In this document: positions 7,133 through 15,537 of the stretch, one piece after another
Position numbering within the stretch: position 1 is the first letter of the stretch
Layout: each line of letters begins with the position of its first letter
Source: Viridibacillus arvi
GTDB taxonomy: Bacteria > Bacillota > Bacilli > Bacillales_A > Planococcaceae
Length of the DNA stretch: 64,000 nucleotides
Reading direction: 5' to 3'
Assembly: GCF_001274945.1 (NCBI RefSeq)
Contig: NZ_LILB01000001.1
Location: 202,351 to 266,350 of the forward strand
The notes under the pieces: generated by a model
Seen by the model: only the letters and a program-made list of their open reading frames with translations
The model's database searches: none
Told to the model about the DNA's origin: nothing
Program-made: the position numbers and the translations under genes

Positions 7133-8749
7133 TTGAAGAAAAGGTACTTTGCTGGTATTGTAACAAGTCTATTATTAACATCTAGTATTTTAGGAGCATG
7201 CTCAAGTGATGAAGGAACAACTGGAAAAAGTGGAAATGTAGATAACGTTAATAAGACGGGTATGCCTATCGCTAAAGAAAAAATCGAAGTTGATGGTTTT
7301 GGAGCAAAATTCTTTGCATCACAAGATTGGAATAAACTTATGCTTTGGGATGAGTACGCGAAAAAGTCAAATATTGATGTTAACTGGAAAACAGTACAAG
7401 TTGAAGCATTAGCAGAGAAAAGAAATTTAATGCTTGCAGCTGGGGATTATCCAGAACTATTCTTTGCTTCAGCTTTTCCTAAAACAGATTTAGTTAAATA
7501 CGGACAGCAAGGTGTGTTTCTACCATTAAACGACTATATTGATGAGTATGCGCCAAACTTTAAGAAGATTATGGAAGAATATCCATCAGTGAAACAAGGC
7601 GTTACAATGGCAGATGGCAATATTTACGGCTTCCCTACAATTTATGATCCGAAATTTGAATCACTTCGTGCTGGAACACCTTGGATTAACCAAGAGTGGT
7701 TAGATAAGTTAAACCTAAAAGCACCTGAAACAACGGATGAATTATATAAAGTATTGAAAGCATTCAAGGAAAAAGATCCGAATGGCAATGGTAAAGCGGA
7801 TGAACAAGCTTGGGGTGGCGGATATGGTATTCTTGAATTCATTAATTATTTACGTGGTACGTTTGGCTTAAATAAGCAAGGAACGATGAATATTAACCTA
7901 GACTTTAAAGAAGGAACTGAAGAATTCCGTTTTGTTCCGTCTACGGATGAATATAAAGAGTTACTTACATTCTTGAACAAGCTATATACAGAAGGTTTAA
8001 TTAACAAGGATGTTTTCACTACAGAACCGCAAACGTTTTCTGCTGAAGCATCTAAAGGTAACTTTGGTATGTTAAACGAAGTTGACCCTAAAGAATTGTT
8101 GAAACTTGATGGTTATGTTGGTATACCAGTTTTAGAAGGTCCTACTGGAGAACGTGCTTATAACGCAGTTACAAATGGACTTGGAAACCTTGGAATGTTT
8201 GTTTTAACTGATAAGGCAAAAGATCCAGAAGCATTAGTTCGCTGGATTGATTACCTTTACGGTGATGAAGGTACGAAAATGTTCTTCATGGGCTTCGAGG
8301 GCGTAACATATGAAGAAGATAAAGACGGAAACTTCAAATTCCTACCGGAGATTACTGATAATCCAGACGGTAAAAATATGGACCAAGCGATCAGTGAATT
8401 TTTAACTTGGCCAGGTGGATATTACCCTGGAATCGTAAAACAGAAATACTTCCAAGGTGCTGAAGCAAAAGAAAACACAATTAAAAACGCTGAGCAAGTT
8501 CGTCCATATCGTATTAAAGACGAAGATATTCTACCAGGACTGAACTATACACTTGAAGAAAGTGATAAAGTTAGTGCAATCATGACAGATATTCAGACAT
8601 ATATTGATGAAATGGCTGCAGGCTTTATTACTGGTAAACAAGACTTTAGCAAGTGGGATGACTACAAGAAGACTCTTGATAAAATGCAATTACAAGATTA
8701 TCTTAAAACTGCTCAAGGAGCATACGATCGCACTAAAGGTGAAAAGTAA
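7133..8749 (+). CDS. extracellular solute-binding lipoprotein of the sugar ABC transporter
   Basis: 538 residues, starting at TTG 7133 behind GGGGGAG. The signal peptide ends in a lipobox LGAC (C about residue 23), so the mature protein is lipid-anchored outside the membrane. The body is a family-1 solute-binding fold of the LplA/YtcQ type (about 540 residues is usual). Aromatics and acidic residues occur in blocks such as MLAAGDYPELFFAS and YGFPTIYDPKF. It delivers an oligosaccharide to the two upstream permeases. A strong hairpin follows, which should make this the most abundant product of the operon's first half. Confidence 0.92.
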   Translation: MKKRYFAGIVTSLLLTSSILGACSSDEGTTGKSGNVDNVNKTGMPIAKEKIEVDGFGAKFFASQDWNKLMLWDEYAKKSNIDVNWKTVQVEALAEKRNLMLAAGDYPELFFASAFPKTDLVKYGQQGVFLPLNDYIDEYAPNFKKIMEEYPSVKQGVTMADGNIYGFPTIYDPKFESLRAGTPWINQEWLDKLNLKAPETTDELYKVLKAFKEKDPNGNGKADEQAWGGGYGILEFINYLRGTFGLNKQGTMNINLDFKEGTEEFRFVPSTDEYKELLTFLNKLYTEGLINKDVFTTEPQTFSAEASKGNFGMLNEVDPKELLKLDGYVGIPVLEGPTGERAYNAVTNGLGNLGMFVLTDKAKDPEALVRWIDYLYGDEGTKMFFMGFEGVTYEEDKDGNFKFLPEITDNPDGKNMDQAISEFLTWPGGYYPGIVKQKYFQGAEAKENTIKNAEQVRPYRIKDEDILPGLNYTLEESDKVSAIMTDIQTYIDEMAAGFITGKQDFSKWDDYKKTLDKMQLQDYLKTAQGAYDRTKGEK

Positions 8750-8760
8750 ATTTATAATTG

Positions 8761-8790
8761 CTCATACAAGGACCCCCTTGTATGAGTTTT
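8761..8790 (+). terminator. hairpin terminator/attenuator inside the sugar operon
   Basis: A perfect 11-bp stem (8761-8771 with 8776-8786, sequence CTCATACAAGG) has loop ACCC and is followed by TTTT. It lies between the binding protein and the DUF624 gene. No promoter is evident after it, so partial readthrough is likely. Confidence 0.85.
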
Positions 8791-8813
8791 ACCCTTTAAG
8801 GGAGGTAGTATAA

Positions 8814-9494
8814 TTGAACATGAACGGATGGAAAGGGAAGCTTTATTGGTTTGTAGAATTTGTGACGATGCTAGCTGTGCTGCAATTAATGTGGATTGGA
8901 TTAACTTTACTAGGTCTAATTATTTTTGGTATATCACCAGCTACTGTTGGTCTATTTTCAATAATGAGAAAAAGATTACATGGTCAGGATGATTTAAAAA
9001 CACTTATCAAAAATTATTGGAAAGTTTACAAAGAAGAGTTTATTAACTCAAATAAGATTGGTGTTATTTTAATTGGTATTGGTTATTTTTTAATAATCAA
9101 TTTGAAAATTGTTTTAAATATGAGTGGTAGTTATAGTTTATTAATGTTGACGTTGGTTGTCATGATTGCGATTTTGTATGCTGTAATGGTAATGAATATA
9201 TTCCAAGTGTTTGCACATTACGACCTGCCATTCTCTCGTTATTTTTCGACATCTCTTCTATTAAGTATCTCATTTCCACTCCAAATGCTTGGTTCTATTA
9301 TCGGTCTCTATGTGTTGTATCGAATTTTCTTATTCATACCAGGGTTACTGCCGTTTTTCGGAATAAGTGTAACGATATTATTTCTTACATGGATGTCATC
9401 ACAAATTTTCAAGTTAAAAGGGGAATCGGATGGTTCTATACTGAAAGAAGATAAAAATACTAAACAGAAATTTGAAGAAGGAACTATATCATGA
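8814..9494 (+). CDS. DUF624 (YesL-like) integral membrane protein
   Basis: 226 residues from TTG 8814, behind GGGAGG at about 8800-8805. The next in-frame ATG (8820) is too far from it. Four to five hydrophobic helices are visible (FVEFVTMLAVLQLMWIGLTLL; IGVILIGIGYFLIINL; LLMLTLVVMIAILYAVMVMNIF; a later C-terminal pair). The family is commonly encoded beside LplABC-type oligosaccharide transporters in Firmicutes, and its mechanism is unknown. The stop overlaps the start of nagA by 4 nt (ATGA), so the two are translationally coupled. It may be an accessory of the transporter (inference). Confidence 0.85.
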   Translation: MNMNGWKGKLYWFVEFVTMLAVLQLMWIGLTLLGLIIFGISPATVGLFSIMRKRLHGQDDLKTLIKNYWKVYKEEFINSNKIGVILIGIGYFLIINLKIVLNMSGSYSLLMLTLVVMIAILYAVMVMNIFQVFAHYDLPFSRYFSTSLLLSISFPLQMLGSIIGLYVLYRIFLFIPGLLPFFGISVTILFLTWMSSQIFKLKGESDGSILKEDKNTKQKFEEGTIS

Positions 9495-10684
9495 AAAATA
9501 TACTATTAATTAACGCAACAGTTGTTCTTGAAAAAACAATTGTTCAAAATGGATATGTTTATATAAAAGGGGAAAAGATTGAGTCAGTTGGAGAAATGGT
9601 AGATTGTCCGGTATATAGCGAAGTGGACCAAGTATTTGATTGTACCGGAAAACAATATGTTATTCCAGGTATGATCGATATACATATACATGGTGCTGCC
9701 GGATATGATTTTATGGATTCGACTAAAGAATCTTTTGAAGAAATAGCCCATGCACTTGCCAAGGAAGGAACAACTTCTTTCCTTGCAACAACGATGACAA
9801 ATCCAATATTACATATAAATGAGGTTATTGAAAATCTTGCAAGCTATATGAAAGATCATAATCTTTCAGGAGTGGCTGAGATGCTAGGTATTCATGTTGA
9901 GGGACCATTTATTAATAAGGTACAAAAAGGGGCCCAACCGGAAGATGCTATTCTAGTACCTAATGTTAGTTTGTTTAAAGAATGGCAAACGCTATCTGGA
10001 GACAATATTAAAGTTTTAACTTTTGCTCCTGAATTAGATAACCATTTTGAGCTGCTAAAGGAACTTAAAAGTAACGGTGTTATTCCATCAATGGGGCATA
10101 CAGATGGTTCATACGATGAATGTTTGCAAGCTATAGATCATGGAGTTGAACATGCTACGCATCTCTTTAATGGGATGAGAGGATTGCATCATCGTGATCC
10201 GGGTGTCGTAGGAAGTTCACTTTTAAATGATAATGTTTATGTTGAAGTCATTCCTGATGGCATTCATTTTCATCCAGACTTATTAAAAATGGTTGTAAAA
10301 ATGAAAGGGCTTGAAAGAATGCTCGTTATTACTGACGGAATTCGAGCAAAGGGAATGTCCGATGGGGTTTATGATCTAGGTGGTCAAAGTGTGAAGGTTA
10401 ATGATGGAAAATGCGTTTTAACTTCTACAGGATCACTTGCAGGTAGTATAGTAACGATGAATAATGCACGTAAGAATCTTATTAAATGGCTTGGACTTAC
10501 TATTCATGAACAATTACAGGTCACTTCTGCTAACCAAGCTAAACGTCTAGGTTTATACGATCGAAAAGGATCTATTCAAGCTGGTAAAGATGCTGATATC
10601 GTAGTCCTAGGAGAAAATGATGAAGTGGAATTGACAATTTGTAGAGGATTAGTTGCTTTTCAACAGAAAGATGCATTCAAATAA
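9491..10684 (+). CDS. nagA: N-acetylglucosamine/galactosamine-6-phosphate deacetylase
   Basis: 397 residues, near the family's normal length of 380-400. It removes acetate from GlcNAc-6-P or GalNAc-6-P in the cytosol. Amidohydrolase motifs are in order: DIHIHG (H65/H67), HVEGPFIN (metal Glu), SMGHTDG, HATHLFNGMRGLHHRDPG (substrate loop), and ITDGIRAKG with the catalytic Asp. Neighbouring AgaS-like, LacC-like and GatY-like genes favour GalNAc-6-P, i.e. an AgaA role, but sequence alone does not separate NagA from AgaA. No nagB is present in the cluster. Confidence 0.92.
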   Translation: MKNILLINATVVLEKTIVQNGYVYIKGEKIESVGEMVDCPVYSEVDQVFDCTGKQYVIPGMIDIHIHGAAGYDFMDSTKESFEEIAHALAKEGTTSFLATTMTNPILHINEVIENLASYMKDHNLSGVAEMLGIHVEGPFINKVQKGAQPEDAILVPNVSLFKEWQTLSGDNIKVLTFAPELDNHFELLKELKSNGVIPSMGHTDGSYDECLQAIDHGVEHATHLFNGMRGLHHRDPGVVGSSLLNDNVYVEVIPDGIHFHPDLLKMVVKMKGLERMLVITDGIRAKGMSDGVYDLGGQSVKVNDGKCVLTSTGSLAGSIVTMNNARKNLIKWLGLTIHEQLQVTSANQAKRLGLYDRKGSIQAGKDADIVVLGENDEVELTICRGLVAFQQKDAFK

Positions 10685-10749
10685 TGTCAATCTTTGTGAA
10701 ATGATGATATATTGAATTTATGAAGAAGTAAGAAGAGGATGAGTAACGT

Positions 10750-11481
10750 ATGAAACCGTTAGATCAAAAAAGTATTATTCCATTATATCATCAACTAAAG
10801 CAACGTTTAGATGCGCGCATTAGAGGAGGTGAATGGAAGCCAGGTGATAAAATCGATTCTGAAAATCGTTTAATGGAGTTGTTCCAAGTAAGTAGAAATA
10901 CTGCGAAAAAAGCGATTGAAGAATTAGTTCAAGAAGGTACATTGTATCGTGTACAAGGAAAAGGAACTTTTGTTTCGAAACCTAAATTTGAACAATCACT
11001 AGGTGGTTTTTATAGTTTTAGTCGAGTTTTACAAGAACAAGGTCTACATCCAAAAGATCATGTGCTTGAAGTGAAGGAAGTCGAGCCATCAGCGACTGTA
11101 AGGCAAGGACTACAGCTTCCAGAAGGTGAAATGGTCGTTGAAATAAAACGACTACGCTGTGCAGAAGACGAACCTATTATTCTTGAATCATCATTTTTGC
11201 CAAAATCAGTTATTCAAGATATGTCCGTTTTGCATGAAGTTGGCACGTTTTCCCTTTATGATTTATTAGCTGAACGTTATAACGTGATAGTTGTTCGAGC
11301 AAAAGAGGCTTTTGAACCGGTTCTAATTCGAGAGGAAGAAAGTATACTGTTAGAGACAGAAGTCGGAAAGCCTGCTTTACTATTGGAACGAACAGCTTAT
11401 GACACAAATAATCGCCCAGTAGAATTTTGTATTTCAATTGTACGTGGCGATCGTTGTAGATTTTACACTGAGCTTCATTAA
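10750..11481 (+). CDS. GntR-family regulator with UTRA domain (NagR/DasR-like)
   Basis: 243 residues. The N-terminal winged helix (about 8-75) shows PLYHQLKQRLDARIRGGEWKPGD and the recognition helix SRNTAKKAIEELVQEGTLYR. The C-terminal UTRA effector domain (about 95-240) includes EIKRLRCAEDEPIILESSFLP. Family members bind GlcN-6-P or related sugar phosphates, NagR/YvoA being the type. It lies between nagA and the aldolase genes and is closed by its own terminator, so the island has two local regulators, LacI upstream and GntR here. The most likely role is repression of the catabolic genes until a sugar phosphate appears. Confidence 0.9.
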   Translation: MKPLDQKSIIPLYHQLKQRLDARIRGGEWKPGDKIDSENRLMELFQVSRNTAKKAIEELVQEGTLYRVQGKGTFVSKPKFEQSLGGFYSFSRVLQEQGLHPKDHVLEVKEVEPSATVRQGLQLPEGEMVVEIKRLRCAEDEPIILESSFLPKSVIQDMSVLHEVGTFSLYDLLAERYNVIVVRAKEAFEPVLIREEESILLETEVGKPALLLERTAYDTNNRPVEFCISIVRGDRCRFYTELH

Positions 11482-11483
11482 TA

Positions 11484-11508
11484 CTCATAGAATTTTCTAT
11501 GAGTTTTT
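11484..11508 (+). terminator. terminator after the GntR-type gene
   Basis: The stem CTCATAGA / TCTATGAG with a 4-nt loop is followed by TTTTT. It separates the regulator from the catabolic genes. The gap 11509-11555 then holds AGGAGGAG for the aldolase. Confidence 0.85.
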
Positions 11509-11555
11509 AAATAATTTAAGTTAACCCAACAACCCATCTATAGGAGGAGAAAATT

Positions 11556-12398
11556 ATGTCATTAGTTACAACGAAAGAAATGTTAAAAGACGCTTACGAT
11601 AATCATTATGCAATCGGTGCATTCGGTGCACACAATTTAGAAATTATTAAAGCAGTAATTGCAGGAGCTGAAGCAACAGGTTCACCAGTTATACTGCAAA
11701 CTACTGCAAGCACATATAAATATGTAGAAATGCCATATATGATTGCAATGGCAAAAGCAGCAGCCGAACAAGCAAAAGTACCAGTAGCACTACATTTGGA
11801 CCACGGTGAATCATATGACGTTGTGATGGAATGTTTACGCGCAGGTTATACATCTATTATGATCGATGGATCAAGACTACCATTAGAAGAAAATATTGCG
11901 CTTGTCCGTAAAGTAACGGATGCAGCAAATGCTATCAATGTACCAGTAGAAGCAGAATTAGGAACTATTGGTGGCGTAGAGGATGATCTTGAACTTGAAG
12001 AGTCTAAAGCATTTTTCACTGATCCGATAATTGCTGAACGATTTGTACGAGAAACTGGAATCTATTCATTTGCCCCTGCATTTGGAACAGCACACGGAAA
12101 TTATAAAAAAGAGCCTAAGTTACAATTTGATTTACTAGAAGAAATTCAAAAATTAACAAATATCCCTCTAGTAATGCACGGAGCATCGGGTGTACCGGAT
12201 GCTAGTCTAAAAAAAGCATTAGATTATGGTGTTGCAAAAGTGAACTTCTCAACTGAATTGAAAGACATGTTCGCAGAAGAAGTTCGAGCATTTTTCAAAG
12301 AAAATCCTAATGAAAACGACCCACGCAAATATTTCATGCCTGCACGTGAAGCACTTATTGACTTAGTAAAAGCAAAGATTGTTACTCTACAAAAATGA
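11556..12398 (+). CDS. class II fructose/tagatose-bisphosphate aldolase (GatY/KbaY type)
   Basis: 280 residues, typical of class II aldolases, behind AGGAGGAG. It cleaves a ketose-1,6-bisphosphate to DHAP and glyceraldehyde-3-P using Zn. The metal and substrate motifs are present: ALHLDHGESYD, EAELGTIGG, GTAHGNYK and VMHGASGVP. The context of a LacC-type kinase and an AgaS-type isomerase makes tagatose-1,6-bisphosphate the likely substrate; fructose bisphosphate is the alternative. Its stop overlaps the next start (ATGATAA at 12395), so aldolase and kinase are coupled. Confidence 0.9.
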   Translation: MSLVTTKEMLKDAYDNHYAIGAFGAHNLEIIKAVIAGAEATGSPVILQTTASTYKYVEMPYMIAMAKAAAEQAKVPVALHLDHGESYDVVMECLRAGYTSIMIDGSRLPLEENIALVRKVTDAANAINVPVEAELGTIGGVEDDLELEESKAFFTDPIIAERFVRETGIYSFAPAFGTAHGNYKKEPKLQFDLLEEIQKLTNIPLVMHGASGVPDASLKKALDYGVAKVNFSTELKDMFAEEVRAFFKENPNENDPRKYFMPAREALIDLVKAKIVTLQK

Positions 12399-13324
12399 TA
12401 ACAACGATCACGTTAAATGCAGCAATTGATCAAGTGTATGAGGTTGATTCGTTAGCTGTTGGAGGTACGAATCGAGTTTCAACCATAATTCAAGAAGCGG
12501 GCGGTAAAGGGATTAATGTTGCAAAGGTTCTTAAGCGTTCTGGAGCTGACGTTACTGTCGGTGGGTTTGCAGGTGGTATTAATGGTGAGAGAATTCGTCA
12601 GTTACTTTTGAAGAAAAGTATTCCAAGTGAGTTAATTCAAGTAGAGGGTGAAAGCCGTGTCTGCTTAACAGTGCTAGATTCAAAGAAAAGTAAAGTAACA
12701 GAATTACTTGAAAGTGGTCCCCAGATTACAAAGCAAGAATGGCAATCAATGCTCAATTGGATAGAAGATCAATCTCAAAGTGTGAAGTGGTTCGCATTAT
12801 CAGGTAGCTTACCAAAAGGTTTACCAACAACGGCGTATGCTGAACTTATTGATATTATCAATGCAAACGGAGCAAAAGCGATTCTTGATTCAAGTGGAGA
12901 TGCTTTGCAAAATGGCATTAAAGCAAAACCCTATGCTATCAAACCGAATGAGTTTGAAATTGCGACAATTCTCGGTAAAGCAACTGTAAATGAAACGGAT
13001 CTACTTGATGTAGGAAAACGATTTGTAGATGATGGAGTTGAGCATGTCTGCTTTAGTTTAGGAGAAAAAGGTGCGATTTTTGTCAATCAAGAGGGTTATT
13101 TCAAAGCAGATGCACCAAAAGTAGAGGTCATTAACACAGTAGGAAGTGGAGATGCCTTTGTAGGTGGTTTGTTATATGGATTAGCTAATGGTGAAGAACC
13201 TTTAATAGCTTATAAAAGAGCATTAGCATGTGGTTCAGTTAACGCAATGTATAGCAAAATTGGTTTCATTGATTCGCAACAAGTTGAAGAATTAATGGCA
13301 CAAATTACAATCATAAAATTATAG
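12395..13324 (+). CDS. PfkB-family ketose-phosphate kinase (tagatose-6-P or fructose-1-P kinase, LacC/FruK type)
   Basis: 309 residues. The family motifs are present: GGKGINVAKVL near residue 37, the substrate loop GGFAGG, LSGSLPKG, KPNEFE, and the ATP/catalytic motif NTVGSGDAFVGG near 247 with the catalytic Asp. It phosphorylates a hexulose phosphate to the 1,6-bisphosphate consumed by the aldolase encoded 4 nt upstream. The aldolase pairing and the SIS gene that follows favour tagatose-6-P. FruK (fructose-1-P) cannot be excluded from sequence, but no fructose PTS is nearby. Confidence 0.88.
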   Translation: MITTITLNAAIDQVYEVDSLAVGGTNRVSTIIQEAGGKGINVAKVLKRSGADVTVGGFAGGINGERIRQLLLKKSIPSELIQVEGESRVCLTVLDSKKSKVTELLESGPQITKQEWQSMLNWIEDQSQSVKWFALSGSLPKGLPTTAYAELIDIINANGAKAILDSSGDALQNGIKAKPYAIKPNEFEIATILGKATVNETDLLDVGKRFVDDGVEHVCFSLGEKGAIFVNQEGYFKADAPKVEVINTVGSGDAFVGGLLYGLANGEEPLIAYKRALACGSVNAMYSKIGFIDSQQVEELMAQITIIKL

Positions 13325-13340
13325 ATTGGGGAAAAGAAAT

Positions 13341-14357
13341 ATGTATACTTATAAAGAAATAACTGGTCAAGGTGAACAACTTCAAAAGACTCTTGAGATT
13401 GTTGAGAATTTAAATCTTGAAATCGGAAATGTAGATCAAGTTTTATTTACAGGTTGCGGAACATCATATTACATAGCAGCTTCTGCAGCTAAATATTTCC
13501 AAACTGTGACAGGCGTTTTTGCTTCAGCAATCCCTGCATCAGAATTATTCCTTCATACATCTTCATGTATAGTACCAGGAAAAAAATATCTTATCGTTGC
13601 AATTTCAAGATCAGGAACTACTTCAGAAATACTTATTGCACTTGATCATTTAAAAGGCCATGCTGACCTTAGCACAATGGCAATTACATGTAACGGTGAT
13701 ACGCCGATGGCAACTGCAGCAGATAAAGTAATCGCTCTTGATCATATTTCTGAAAAAAGCGTCGTAATGACACAATCATTCTCGAATATGTTATATGGCC
13801 TACAAGTATTTGCTGCAACACAAGCAAATTCAACACACAATTTAAATGAGTTAAAACAAATACCACAATTAGTTGCAGAAGCGTTAACAAATGAAGACCT
13901 AACAAAAGTTGTTGCTGAGGATCTTTCTAAAACACGCATTATCTTCTTAGGATCTGGTTCATATAACGGAATAGCAAAAGAGGCGACATTAAAATTAAAA
14001 GAGATGACGCAAACAGAATGTGAAAGCTATTCTAATTTAGAATTTAGACACGGACCTATTTCAATTGTAGATGAAACAACAGTTGTAATCTTGATGACTC
14101 AACTAGAAACAGCTGATTATGATCAAGCACTAGTTAAAGATATTCAAAAACTTGGTGGTTGTGTTCTTACTATTGGTACAACACCTGAAGGATTTGAAGC
14201 GGACCATATTATTAAATTAACTGATGAAATTAGCGATTTAAATAGACATGGAATGTATGTTCCTTATCTACAATTGCTTGCGTATCAGCGTGCGATTCAT
14301 CTTGGATATAATCCAGATAAGCCTCGTAACCTTACTCAAGTTGTTAAATTGGCGTAA
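13341..14357 (+). CDS. SIS-domain sugar isomerase/deaminase, AgaS-like
   Basis: About 338 residues from ATG 13341 (MYTYKEITGQ). GGGG at 13328-13331 is spaced for it; TTG 13326 is rejected because it has no site. Two SIS domains are present: the first has FTGCGTSYY and ISRSGTTSE, the second has LGSGSYNGIAKEATLKLKEM and EFRHGPIS. There is no N-terminal glutaminase domain, so it is not a full GlmS. This architecture fits AgaS, which converts galactosamine-6-P to tagatose-6-P plus ammonia. It follows the kinase by 16 nt. A fructosamine-type deglycase is the main alternative. Confidence 0.87.
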   Translation: MYTYKEITGQGEQLQKTLEIVENLNLEIGNVDQVLFTGCGTSYYIAASAAKYFQTVTGVFASAIPASELFLHTSSCIVPGKKYLIVAISRSGTTSEILIALDHLKGHADLSTMAITCNGDTPMATAADKVIALDHISEKSVVMTQSFSNMLYGLQVFAATQANSTHNLNELKQIPQLVAEALTNEDLTKVVAEDLSKTRIIFLGSGSYNGIAKEATLKLKEMTQTECESYSNLEFRHGPISIVDETTVVILMTQLETADYDQALVKDIQKLGGCVLTIGTTPEGFEADHIIKLTDEISDLNRHGMYVPYLQLLAYQRAIHLGYNPDKPRNLTQVVKLA

Positions 14358-14368
14358 TTGGATGGTGA

Positions 14369-15268
14369 ATGAAGATGGAATACATTTTAGCAGCTGATGT
14401 TGGAGGCACTAAATTAGCTACAGCTTTGTTTCGCAAAGATGGAACTGTAGTGGAAGAAATCGTAATACCAAGTGAAAAACATGACGGCGAAAAACTATTC
14501 CATTCACTAGTAGATTCTTTTAAGAATCTACTAGTGAATTCATGTGTTTACATGGATGATGTGATGGGAATTGCATTAGGAATTCCCGGAATTGTAGATT
14601 CTGAAAATGGGATAGCAGTTTTTCAAAATAATCTACCTTGGAGAGACTTCCCATTAGCAGATAGATTAGCTATTGAGTTTCCCGAAACACAGATTAAAAT
14701 AGACAATGATGTGTATATGGCTACTTGGGGGGAATATACGAACCGTGGGTTTTCTAAAGAGTCTATGGTTTATGTGACACTGAGTACTGGCATTTCTTGT
14801 TGTTCGATTCACAGAGGAGAGTTTTTACGAGGCGCTGGCATGGCAGGGGAAATTGGATTTAGCCTAACAGACAATCCAGAGACAACGCTTGAACCTCTAG
14901 TTTCTGGTCCTGCATTGGAATCAAAAGGGCGAGAACATTTTAATAATCCTACATTGAAATTACATGAAATGATGGAATTATACTATCAAGGTGACGATGC
15001 AACAGTCTCTATAATAAATGAGGCAGTTACTTCGTTAGCTAAAGAAGTACATCATATTATGGTCTTTTTAGATCCGCACTGTATCGTTCTTGGAGGTGGT
15101 GTTTTCAATCATCATCCTGAGTTGATCAAGGCAGTTAAGAATGAGGTCAGAAAGTACCTTAGCCATCCATTATTAAAAGGCAAAGAAGAACGTATTGAAG
15201 CAAGCGTACATAAGGACGAAGCTGTATTACGTGGTGTTGCCTCAACAATAATAGAAGAAAAAAGATAA
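14369..15268 (+). CDS. ROK-family sugar kinase lacking the usual zinc motif
   Basis: 299 residues. The N-terminal phosphate loop DVGGTKLATALF, the sugar-binding block GIALGIPGIVD, the catalytic NDVYMATWGE, and STGISCC then GAGMAGEIGF are all in ROK order. In most ROK kinases a CxCGxxGC zinc motif follows GEIGH; here the stretch is GEIGFSLTDNPETTLEPLVSG with no cysteine. Its likely role is 6-phosphorylation of the imported amino sugar, supplying NagA, since the importer is ABC and not PTS. The gene carries a 38-bp near-perfect palindrome at 14502-14539. It is the last catabolic gene before the IS relic. Confidence 0.85.
   Translation: MKMEYILAADVGGTKLATALFRKDGTVVEEIVIPSEKHDGEKLFHSLVDSFKNLLVNSCVYMDDVMGIALGIPGIVDSENGIAVFQNNLPWRDFPLADRLAIEFPETQIKIDNDVYMATWGEYTNRGFSKESMVYVTLSTGISCCSIHRGEFLRGAGMAGEIGFSLTDNPETTLEPLVSGPALESKGREHFNNPTLKLHEMMELYYQGDDATVSIINEAVTSLAKEVHHIMVFLDPHCIVLGGGVFNHHPELIKAVKNEVRKYLSHPLLKGKEERIEASVHKDEAVLRGVASTIIEEKR
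14502..14539. repeat. 38-bp perfect-arm palindrome inside the ROK kinase gene
   Basis: Two 18-bp arms, ATTCACTAGTAGATTCTT (14502-14519) and its exact reverse complement (14522-14539), are separated by TT. It is translated as HSLVDSFKNLLVNS in an otherwise normal reading frame. An RNA hairpin of 18 pairs in mid-gene is far beyond chance codon use. Confidence 0.9.
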
Positions 15269-15307
15269 AAAATTAAGAGGTTGGGACAAAACAACTAACC
15301 TCAAAAA

Positions 15308-15360
15308 TGAAAAGCCTAGAAAATTTTACGATTAGTAAAATCTTCTAGGCTTTGTTTTTT
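15308..15360. terminator. left hairpin of the IS relic, probable bidirectional terminator
   Basis: AAAGCCTAGAA ... TTCTAGGCTTT pairs, with an inner ATTTTAC/GTAAAAT stem and one bulge, and is followed by TTTTTT on the plus strand. It is positioned to end the rightward sugar operon. Confidence 0.7.
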
Positions 15361-15369
15361 AGTCTACTT

Positions 15370-15495
15370 CGTAGCCGTTGTTCTCCGCTACGGCGGACGC
15401 TTTCCGCGGGCACGGCTCCAGCCTTCTCCCTCGCTTCGCTCAGTCCGGGTGCTTCTGCTCGTGCTGTTCCCTCAGGAGTCGCCGCCTTCGCTCCG
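15370..15495. repeat. GC-rich block within the IS relic
   Basis: This stretch is strikingly GC-rich against its surroundings (for example CGCTACGGCGGACGCTTTCC and CCGCGGGCACGGCTCCAGCC). From memory, closely similar GC-rich blocks recur near IS1182-type elements in Bacillaceae genomes. That is recollection, not a search. It contains an open frame, but the composition looks structural. Confidence 0.5.
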
Positions 15496-15537
15496 AACAT
15501 ATAATGAACACTTCTATTTCAATTAAATCTATTCATA

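Noticed and set aside
13684-13939. Two minus-strand frames inside the AgaS-like gene
   Set aside because: They are opposite-strand shadows of a strongly supported gene, with no ribosome sites.
13341-14357. glmS (glucosamine-6-phosphate synthase)
   Set aside because: The N-terminal glutaminase domain is missing; only the two SIS domains are present.
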